Origin: Callipepla californica brunnescens
Taxonomy: Eukaryota > Chordata > Aves > Galliformes > Odontophoridae
Assembly (NCBI GenBank): GCA_023055505.1
Contig: JALIRH010000122.1
Location: 730,001 to 794,000, forward strand
Direction: 5' to 3'
DNA length: 64,000 bases
Under the pieces are notes generated by a model that ran no database searches, was not told the origin of the DNA, and saw nothing but the letters and a program-made list of their open reading frames with translations. Positions 54,920-64,000 of this stretch are shown piece by piece. The first letter of the stretch is position 1, and each line of letters opens with the position of its first letter. The position numbers and the translations under genes were made by a program.

Positions 54920-57900
54920 CTACTATGTACGTTCCAGAGACTTCCTTGCTTTTACCCCCATATCCTGAAGTAAGCTCTCTCAGGCACGTGCTTTCTCTTA
55001 CAATAGCTCCATTTCTTTCTTTTACGGAACTTTGGGCTGACTCAAGTGCAGGAAAAACAGAAGCTGGAACTCACTGCCTCCTCTGCCCCACGTTCCCAAG
55101 TTACTGCAATGCATCAGCCTACGCTGTGCGTGCACTGCACTCCATCAGAGCACATTCCCCTGCAGGTACTCTCTTGCCCCTGCACGTGCCAGACCCATAA
55201 GTACACTACCACAGCAGAACATTCTCCTTCGCTAATCAAGACCTCAAATTTAGATTTACCACCTCATTTAAAAGCATTCTAGAAATAAAGAATTTCAACT
55301 CAGCACTCTTTACATTATTAAGATCTCATTGAGAATTCTTGGAAGGAGAATGAATCTGACCGTACCACCTGTAACATAACGCTCTCACTGACACACACCG
55401 TGACTGAGAAACACAATTCAAGTCTTAAAGACTACTACCAATTCATTTTTGATGTGTCACGACGCCGACTGCCTTCACAGATTTACTCACACTCCTGAAT
55501 TCAATGTACCTGATGTGGCTGAAGGTCACAGATGACCGTATTAATATTGTTCAAGATTCAATCAATGCAAGGCATCACTTCTCCCACCCGAACCTGAACA
55601 AAATGTCAGCGGCACTTCTGTGCTATTTTTATCAAGGTATCACAAGCTGTATCTCACAAGCCATATCCTGGACTCCATCGTGGGTTTCTAAATTAAATCA
55701 CATCAGTTACTGCTTTCTATTTCCCCCAGACATGCACATATACTGCGCATAATTTGTTTTTCATTCAGAAAGTCAGAACAGCAAGTGAAAGAGATGGTCA
55801 CCATGCAGAAACTCAAAGAACTTGCTGACTGCTGTCTTCAAAAACTCCCAGTGAGCTCTCAAAAAACGTGGGTATTGGCCTACTATGTACGTTCTGTTGG
55901 ATGCAATAGTGGCTTTATTGTCTGTTCCTCTCTTTTGTTCACAGAGCCCTGGGGGATCCTACAATATAACATACCGTTAGTTTTCTCCCAAGCTCACAGA
56001 TCGGATGAGCAGTATAAAGGCTAAAATAAGCGGCAGTAACCATACAGGAAAGTAGTTGCCATTATCAAGCTCAAAGCCAAAATATTTTAAGGAAAAAAAA
56101 AAAAAAAAGAACAAACCAACCAACTGCCCCAGTTTAGGATCAGGACAGTTCCATAAGTTTCAACCAAACCAAGAACACCACATTTTCAGTCATGCGATTT
56201 AGGTGCAACTAATAACTGCTGCAGGGCAGACTGCAGCAACCCAAAGTGCTGAGTTTATCAGCAACCAGCTGATAAACACACAGGTGTTACACAGCAAGCA
56301 GGGGAAACTAACTCCTCTCTGCCTATGGCATCACAGTGACACATTTCACTTCTGTAGGCAACGTCTTCTTCCCATGCTCTTTCCACACACACTTACTAAA
56401 ACTTCAGCGGCGGAAGAGAAGGTGCTACCTGGTTCAAAGCAACACACGTTACTTTGCTTCGTTAAGGTTACTCTTACTTCATTAGTGCTTCCTTCCTGTG
56501 TCTGTGGCATTCCTAAAGCAAAATCTTTCATCATAAGACAAATTTTCTCTCCAAAATTTTCACAGTGAAAAGGCTGTATGGATTCAGGCCTTTTTTGTGA
56601 CTGAGGAATTCATCAGCCTAAAATTCAGAATATGACATTCCCCATTCAATTATTCTCATCAACGTTTGCTAGACAGGGCAGCTCACTGAAGAACACAGAG
56701 CAGGATCTTTTGAAGCTCAATTTCTTGAGCATGAATTACAAAGCTCAACAAAGCTGTCAGTCTTGTGCCATGGTACCTTCATTCCTGTCACAAGGGATCT
56801 TTTTTCATCCTCTTCATGCATCGCCCGCTGACTGAGCCTATTGCCCAACAGAGCTCATTCAGGTTTCCCAGGAGCAGTCCGTCCCATGCACTTCTTGTGA
56901 AGCTTTTCAGCCATTATTTGTTCTGTGTCTGCACAGCCCAGATGCGTAAGATACACTGAAAGACAATTAACAGTAACAGTAAGCAGGCATATTTTTTTAA
57001 TAGAGATGCGATCCGGTTTGTTGCTTAAGTTGAATTCTTCTAAGAGAGACAAAATCAAAATGCCAAACGCAATGGTTCTTTTGCGAACCTGTGACAGAGC
57101 AAGCTAAAGATTTAAACCCAGATCTGCTAGGATTGTATGACATGAGAGAGAATGACCTTGTGTATCAGACAGATCAGTACAGTTCCTAAGTTAAATGAAT
57201 AACGTGTACATATTCATGAGCTGCTGGCAATATGGATCTGGCTAGCTCTGAGGGACATCACACTGCATTTAGCAATTTTCCTCTTTTCGTTATTTCAGTG
57301 CCGTTACCTCTGCTGGTTTTAGTAAACCACCGTTACAATGGAGATGGTTCTCCTGAACTACACCAGGTGAGAAGTTTCAGCTTTAACAGCTCAGACAATT
57401 CCATCAGCCCCTGAAACGATTGGGGCTGCTAATGGAAGCCAAATTCAAAATCTCACCAAACTGAGAGCAGCATTAGGGTCAGATTCAGCAATGGATTTTT
57501 ACAGTGCCACTTTTCCTGTCACTCCATACACTGGATCTGGAAACATCGCTAAGGCTGAGAATATGCTGAAGCAGTTTCAGTACAGTAAGGAGGAGTTTTA
57601 ATATTAAAAATATAGAGATCAGAATAAATCTACTGTTAACTATACTGCACAAGTACAGCAGTGAGAACACACGAGCACAGCAGTGAGAATACAAAAAGGT
57701 GCGTTTTACATTCATAAAGCCGTTAACAAACATTCAGTGCTCCCTTCCCCTATTTGCGTTTAAAAGAAGAATGTTCTCACTGAAGTCTCATGAACTGACC
57801 CTACAGCTGAGAGATGCGATGACTTTCAGATTCCCCTCCTCCCCTGCCCCCCACGTAACCCTGCTGCACGCATGCTCCTGGTGCAGCCGCACAGACCTAC

Positions 57901-59355
57901 AGGACAGCAGTTCTCGACACTTACCCAATGCTTCTCTCATATTTCTATAGAAGGTTATGGAATCTGTATCCTTCATGAATTCTCGTACTACATCCCCTTG
58001 ATCATTTCCACCACGAGCAGTCCTTCAGGTTTAGCCATACCGCCAACCATCAGCCATCGAACCTAAACGTTACAAAGGGGAGCTCCAACCGTGACGTGAA
58101 AATAAAGGTGTGTGTCCTGCACTTCCTCAGGCCATCTCATACACAAGCAAACGGGAAGGACGAATTCTGAAGGGATACGCTAACTAAAAACCCATTCAGA
58201 GTACAGCTGATCTCTATCTCTGCAAGAATCAGATACTTAAAACAACTATCATACCGTCCAGAGCTTCAGAAGATGTATGTATTAAAGATCTTTTCAACAC
58301 AAGCACGTTTTCTCCTCAAACACCTGCCCTTTGATTGGCACTGCAGCTCTTATACAACTGAGTCTGTAACAATGCATCTGTTTTTAATGCTACGGTGAAC
58401 TGCCTTGTTTTTTAAGTCTCACTCCTGAGTAGAAAACACAACTCCTCCAGACCAAGTCATCGAATAAAATATCAAGTTATCCTCCTTCTCTGAACAGCAG
58501 TCAGCTCCATCTGCATGAACCCCGGTACGATCCACACTGGAAACCATTACTTACAGAAACTGGTAGCAAGATTTAGCAGATCTACTACACAAATCCTAGA
58601 CAGCAATTCTATTACCAAGTTACCATGAAGCTTCTGAGCTGCTCACATGGGAGAAAATGGGTTTGGTACATTTAAATAAACCATACAGATGCGTATTCTT
58701 TTCTTTGATGTTTATAAGCGGGACTATTCATAGTGCGCTGAATCAATTCCCAATTACCCAAAGCAAGGGAAGCTCTCTCAAGTCATCCTTTACACAGAGA
58801 AGCCTCTGAATTTAGGAGCAGTGTCCAAACTTGCACAGTATTTGTACTGAAGCGTGGATTACCTTGGATAATACAGGCAAACAAAGCTGTCTCCTTGGAG
58901 GAACATCAAAGCGCTGACTTCCAAAAAGCAGTGGAGAAGCAGATAGTGAGAACGGACTTTCCCTGCAGAGCTCAGCAGTAAAGGATTCCAACGTTCAAGA
59001 CAAATCTGGAAAACTTCAGTTTCTTCTACTTCCGATACCAATAACAGATCATGAAGAGCCCAGAAAAGTGTTTCAAGCATCTATTTACTAATTACTTTGA
59101 ACACGGAAGTAGATTGAGAGCATATCACTTCAAGTTTTGCTATCCTAACACCGATAAAATGCTGAATGAGAGTAGAATCCATTCACAAGGTACAGTAACA
59201 CTGCAGGGACGTTTACTGCTCAAAGTTACGAGCAACGGAGCACCTGAACAAAGCACAGCACCGTGTTATTTGGAAAGTGAGCACCAAATCTTAAGCAGAC
59301 TAGCCTAAAGATATCTAAAAAAGAAATCCAACAGCCAAATTCGTCCATTTCTGTA
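54920..59355 (-). pseudogene. XPO1: XPO1 pseudogene, right arm, exons e to a
   Basis: Mirror of 29892-34328: exon e 55510-55687, d 55802-55958, c 56777-56955, b 57925-58062, a about 58863-59080. It carries the same frameshifts in a-c and stops in e as the left units. Only scattered substitutions separate it from them. Confidence 0.88.
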
Positions 59356-59594
59356 TGTCAACGGTTTACCGGGCTGGATCGGCCCGGTTCTGCGACAGTT
59401 GGTGCGGGGGACCCACGGCCCAGGAAAGGGGAAGGGGGAAAGGGAAAATCGAGACGGGCCTAGGAACAAAACAGCGGCAACGATCCGAGGCGGAAAGCTA
59501 GTTTACTAAATAAGATAGCAGAAAGTAAAATGACACAATAGAATAGGAATTGAGGCTAATGAATCAAACAAACTGAGCAAGAGAGAGTGTCCGA
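59356..59594 (-). mobile_element. LTR fragment at tandem junction, right arm
   Basis: Mirror of 29652-29891, joining exon a flank to the intron after exon g. The tandem junction therefore predates the inversion. Confidence 0.8.
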
Positions 59595-60720
59595 TCTTTT
59601 CTTATCTAGAACGATTAAGTCAGAACTTACAACTGTGTCTCCACAAGACTGCTATTAGTCACCAGTCTCCGGTACCCTTCCTAAACTCACACTTGAAGAG
59701 CTTTCCTCCTTCCGGAATCAGAGTTTCTTTGAACAAAACATCTGGCTAACAAAAACAAGAACCTAAGCAAGCACATTTTCAGGCATTCTCTTGCCCAAAC
59801 GCACACACAAAGAAACAACAAAAACCACCACCACCAACAGACACACAGTGAGATAAGCCCAGCAAATTCACAACCTGATTACGTGCACTGCCCATCCCGC
59901 TGTTAGGAAGGACGTGGAATTTCTTACCGTCAGCCTCAAGAGCTGCAGAGATGTTTTCACTTGGGCACTTGGACACATTCAGCATATCTACATAAATTCT
60001 TCCCAGCTGAATCACAAAGGGGCAGCCAGCTGCTTTCCGTGCCCTTACGCTGCTTTTCAGAATGCTACCAAGCTGCGTAACGGCTTCAGGATCCTTCAGA
60101 ACATCAACATTCTGTGGAAAAGAACTGAGCTAACTCCATTCAGTCAATGAAAACACCATTTATCTTCTAATACAAAAACGGTCACTTTCACGTGTTTATC
60201 TTACACGCTGTGTTAAAGCATGTTCTGTCAAGTTCTTCAACTGGATTTAAACCAGTCTCAATTGTTTAGGTCTCCTTCAACACTTCTACTGCCAGATCAA
60301 CCATTGCTTTATAAAAGTTCAGCACAGCCAAGTTCACTTCATTCCACAGGCAAAAAAAAAAAAAAAAAAAAAAAAAAATGTAATAACAACAAACATTCAG
60401 CAGTTTTACTTTAGTTGAATACACAAAATGTACGGTCTGACTTTTGTTGCCTGCTGAATTCTGCAGTCCCATACTGGATTAGGGAGCAGCATGTGTTTTT
60501 CTATCAGATGCTCCTGTACAGTCCGATCTGTCTGCGCCCCAACCACGTATCCTAATGCTCCACAGAACGGATGCACCTGATTGAAAAACAAGAAGTCAAA
60601 CAGAAAGTTAAGGAAGACTCACCAAAAATGTACAGCGTTCAGGTAGTAAAAGTTCAAAATGGCTTTCCAATGACTAAATACCCACTTCCCAACCTCAGTT
60701 CACAAGATCCTTCTCCATCC
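59595..60720 (-). pseudogene. XPO1: XPO1 pseudogene, right arm, exons g and f
   Basis: Exon g 59928-60111 and exon f 60442-60576, both open. Exon f has VHPFCGALGYVVGAQTDRT like copy 0, not like unit 1, which pairs this segment with 28.6-29.6 kb. An A-run of 20 or more is in the intron. Confidence 0.88.
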
Positions 60721-60764
60721 TTTCCTTCCTTACTCCACATTTAAAGCAAGCCTCTGCTCCCCTC

Positions 60765-62251
60765 CAATACAGGCAGGAAGTTAGAAATGCAAAAGCCCAG
60801 CTCCAACTTAGACTGGCTACTGCAGTAAAGGAGAGCAAAAAATCCTTTTACAAATATATTAACAGTAAAAGAACTAAGGAGCATTTCTCTCCTTTACTTG
60901 ATGCGGCAGGGAATGTAACCACGGAGGATAAGGAAAAGGCTGAGGTTCTCAATGCCTTCTTCACGTCTGTCTTTAATAGACAGATCAGTTAACCTCAGGA
61001 TACTTTTCGCCCTGACCTGGAAGTCTGGGACGAAGCGCATCATACAGCTCCTGTGATCCTAGCAGAGACAGTCAGAGACCTGCTCCTCCATCTGAACTGC
61101 CGCAAGTCCATGGGACCAGATGGGATCCACCCAAGGGTGCTGAGGGAGCTGGCAGAGGTGATTGCCAAGCCGCTTTCTGCCATCTAGCAGCATTCCTGGT
61201 CATCTGGAGAGGTCCCACAAGATTGGAGGCTTGCCAACGTGACTCCCATCTACAAGAAAGACCGTAAGGAAGATCCGGGGAACTACAGGCCTGTCAGCCT
61301 GACCTCGGTATCAGGGAAAGTTATGGAGCGGTTGATCTTGAGGGAGATGACACGGCACGTGCGTGGCAACCAGGGGATCAGACCCAGCCAGCACGGGTTC
61401 ACAAAGGGCAGCTGGTGCTTGTCCAGCCTCCTCTCCTTCTACGACTGGGTGACCAGACTGGTAGATGAGGGAAAGGCTGTTGATGTAGTCTACCTGGACT
61501 TCAGCAAAGCCTTTGACACGGTCTCCCATGGTATTCTCCTGGAGAAACAGGCAGCCCGTGATGTGGACAGGTTCACGAGAATTGGCTAGAGGGCCGTGCC
61601 CAGTGGGTAGTGGTTAATGGAGTTAAGTCCAGCTGGGGTCCCGTTACGAGTGGTGTCCCCCAAGGGTCGGTATTGGGGCCCATCTTGTTTAATATCTTTC
61701 TTGATGACCTGGACGAGGGGATTGAGTGTACCCTCAGTAAGTTTGCGGATGACACCAAGCTGGGAGGATGTGTCGATGTGCCTGAGGGTAGGGAGGCCCT
61801 TCAGCGGGATCTGGATAGGCTGAACAGCTGGGCTGAGCTCAACGGGACGAGGTTCAAGAAGGCCAAGTGCTGGGTGCTGCACTTCGGCCACGGTAACCCC
61901 ATGTAATGCTATAGGCTTGGGGCAGAATGGCTTGAAGACCAATGGCATCCTGGCCCGTATTAGAAATAGTGTAGCCAGCAGGAGCAGGGAGGTGATCATC
62001 CCCTGGACTCAGCTCTGATGCGGCTGCACCTCGAGTACTGTGTTCAGTTTTGGGCCCCTCGCTACAAGAAAGACATCGAGGCCCTGGAGCGTGTTCAGAG
62101 AAGGGCAACAAAACTGGTGAGGGGTCTGGAGCACAAGTCTTACGAGGAGCGGCTGAGGGAGCTGGGATTGTTTAGTCTGGAGAAAAGGAGGCTCAGAGGA
62201 GACCTCGCTGCACTCTACCACTTCCTGAAGGGAGGCTGTGGTGAGGAGGGG
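60765..62251 (+). mobile_element. CR1 LINE body, right arm copy 2
   Basis: Mirror of copy 0. A private TAG at 61185-61187 (CATCTAG where other copies have CATCTAT) shortens the first frame, and TAA shortens the FADD frame after HGNPM. Confidence 0.92.
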
Positions 62252-62668
62252 TGTCACCGGTTTGTGTGCCGGTTCGGCCCGGTTCCGTGACAACTGAGGC
62301 AGGGGGCCCACGGGCCCACACCCCGGACAAGGGGAAGGGGGAAAGGGAAAAGGGAGATGGGCCTAGAAACAAAACAGCGGCAACGATCCGAGGCGGAAAG
62401 CTAGTTTACTAAATAAGATAGCAGAAAGTAAAATGACACAATAGAATAGGAATTGAGGCTAATGAATCAAACAAAATGAGCAAGAGAGAGTGTCCGATAA
62501 ACTGAAGGCCTTACGCTAATGCTGAAGGCGAGACGGCAGTGAGCACCCACTCCTGAGTCGATCCCAAAGGAAAGAGAGCATCCCGTGACTGCAGACAGTT
62601 TTTATCTTTTTCCTCTGAGCAGAAAACACGTAAAAATACAAAGCATCGTAAAGTCCTCTGGGGACTTC
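62252..62668 (-). mobile_element. ERV LTR, variant B, truncated, right arm
   Basis: Mirror of 26590-27006, cut at the same base by the minisatellite fragment. Confidence 0.75.
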
Positions 62669-63075
62669 ATCCTGCTCATAGCTGCCTCACTGCTTCCTTA
62701 TAGGTGCCCCACTACTGCCTCAGTGCTGCCCCATGGCTGCTTCATAGCTGCCCCATAGCTGCCTCACTGCTGCTCCATAGCCGCCCCATAGCCTCCTCAT
62801 AGCTGGCCCGTAGATCCCCCAGTGCTGTTCCATAGATGCCCCACTGCTGTTCCATAGCTGCCCCATTGCAGTTTTATAGCTGCCCCACTACTGCCCATTA
62901 GATGCCCCACTACTGCTTTATAGCCGCCCCATAGCTGCCGCACTACTGCCCCATAGCTGCCCCACTACTGCCCCACTTCTGCTTCATACCTGCTCCACTA
63001 CTGCCAAAAAGCTGCCCCGCAGCTGCCCCGTAGCCTCCCCATAGCCTCCTCATAACTGCCCCACTGCTGCCCCAT
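62669..63075 (-). repeat. Captured 11-bp minisatellite fragment, mirror copy
   Basis: C-rich on + (CCCCATAGCTGCC units), the reverse complement of 26183-26589 with the same two missing units. It was therefore captured before the inversion. Confidence 0.85.
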
Positions 63076-63749
63076 AAGTATTGAGAATAGCAGTCCTTAG
63101 AATGAGCATTTAAGGGTTGTTTCTTTGGAAGGATCTAAAAGAAAACGTCTTGTAGAAGCTCAGAGGGTGGGTGCAATTCTGATAATACAGTGCCATGGCT
63201 TTGTGATTTTTGGTATTGGTATTTCACATCATGACGTCATGTGGTGCGCTGGGAGTTGGAGAGTTAATGCTCCAGCTCCGTGGGTCATTGATAGTTCTGG
63301 GTATGCCTGTCTCAGAAGAGAAGAAGAACTCCATTCCTCAGAGCACTGTGCGATGCTTTGCATTCTTCCGTGTTTCCGCTCAGAGGGAAAGATAAAAACT
63401 GTCTGCGGTCACGGGACGCTCTCTTTCCTTTGGGATCACTCGGCAGTGGGTGCTTGCTGCCGTCTCGCCTTCAGCGTTAGCGTAAGGCCTTTGGTTTATC
63501 AGACATTCTCTTGCTCATTTTGTTTGATTCATTAGCTTCAATTCCAATTATACTGTATTCTATTGTGTTATTTTGCTTTCTGAGATCTTATTTAGTAAAT
63601 TAGCTTTCCTCAGATCGTTGCCGCTGTTTTGTTCCTAGGCCGTCTCGATTTTCCCTTTCCCCCTTCCCCTTTCCTGGGCCGTGGGTCCGTGGGTCCCCCG
63701 CACCAATTGTCGCAGAACCGGGCCGATCCAGCCCGGTAAACCGTTGACA
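63076..63749 (+). mobile_element. ERV LTR, variant A, right arm
   Basis: Reverse complement of 25509-26182, with the TGACGTCA element near 63233 and the TGACA end at 63749. Confidence 0.7.
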
Positions 63750-64000
63750 TACAGAAATGGACGAATTTGGCTGTTGGATTTCTTTTTTAGATATCTTTAG
63801 GCTAGTCTGCTTAAGATTTGGTGCTCACTTTCCAAATAACACGGTGCTGTGCTTTGTTCAGGTGCTCCGTTGCTCGTAACTTTGAGCAGTAAACGTCCCT
63901 GCAGTGTTACTGTACCTTGTGAATGGATTCTACTCTCATTCAGCATTTTATCGGTGTTAGGATAGCAAAACTTGAAGTGATATGCTCTCAATCTACTCCG
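63750..64000 (+). pseudogene. XPO1: XPO1 pseudogene, intron before exon a, cut by window end
   Basis: Matches 29892-30142, the intron upstream of exon a. The window ends about 25 bp before the exon, so no coding sequence is included. Confidence 0.75.

Larger units (their letters stand above)
25259..64000. repeat. Large imperfect palindrome centred on the telomeric repeats
   Basis: The right arm (51016-64000) is the reverse complement of parts of the left arm (25259-49244). The order XPO1, LTR, CR1, minisatellite fragment, LTR, XPO1 is mirrored. Corresponding coordinates between 29.6 and 34.3 kb and 54.9 and 59.6 kb sum to about 89247. The left arm has one more 8.55-kb unit and 2.5 kb that are deleted on the right. 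Confidence 0.92.

Noticed and set aside
1..64000. tRNA, rRNA or other structured RNA genes
   Set aside because: I saw no tRNA-like cloverleaf or rRNA sequence by eye; a covariance search would be needed to exclude small ncRNAs.

Overview
The window looks like vertebrate, specifically bird, subtelomeric DNA, most likely from a galliform. The signs are degenerate TTAGGG arrays, CR1 LINEs, an avian-type class II retrovirus relic, spliced genes with CpG-island promoters, and the short G/C-skewed minisatellites typical of bird microchromosome ends. There is no prokaryotic gene content. Most long open frames are by-products of short-period repeats, because a 10- or 11-bp unit gives a periodic peptide in every frame.

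Layout, left to right. (1) 1-1090: degenerate telomere-like repeats, G-strand on +. (2) 1091-5453: a 5'-truncated, heavily mutated endogenous retrovirus (end of protease, RT, RNase H, integrase, env, 3' LTR). (3) 5454-7145: a 10-bp minisatellite interrupted by four copies of a segment carrying a CTCF-like motif beside an E-box. (4) 7146-8300: C-rich repeats and a CpG-island-like promoter. (5) 8478-22204, minus strand: the remains of SGF29 (SAGA/ATAC Tudor-domain subunit). First, second and last exons are recognisable. The middle is occupied by about 0.8 kb of C-rich and 11 kb of G-rich 11-bp minisatellite. Frameshifts, a lost stop and a lost splice donor indicate a decayed copy. (6) 22205-22600: a bidirectional CpG promoter with an alanine-rich first exon on +. 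(7) 23341-64000: an amplicon built from an intron-containing XPO1 (exportin-1/CRM1) pseudogene segment, a CR1 LINE and ERV LTRs.

The XPO1 amplicon has an 8.55-kb tandem unit: LTR fragment, XPO1 exons a-e, a CR1 with a 904-bp solo LTR inserted in it, then exons f-g. The last left-hand unit continues into exons h and i. The whole is mirrored around 49.2-51.0 kb, where TTAGGG repeats meet CCCTAA repeats head to head. That orientation is expected when two chromosome ends fuse. The two arms differ by one tandem unit and a 2.5-kb deletion. Frameshifts in exons a-c and stops in exon e occur in the copies I read, so the source was already broken before it was amplified. Exons d and f-i remain open.

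The most unusual observations are the head-to-head telomere-repeat palindrome, the capture of a 429-bp piece of the SGF29-intron minisatellite inside the XPO1 amplicon (minus exactly two 11-bp units), the consumption of SGF29 by minisatellites with duplicated exon edges, and the subtelomeric CTCF-like/E-box array. I see no intact protein-coding gene in the window. Gene identities come from recognising protein families by eye, not from a search.
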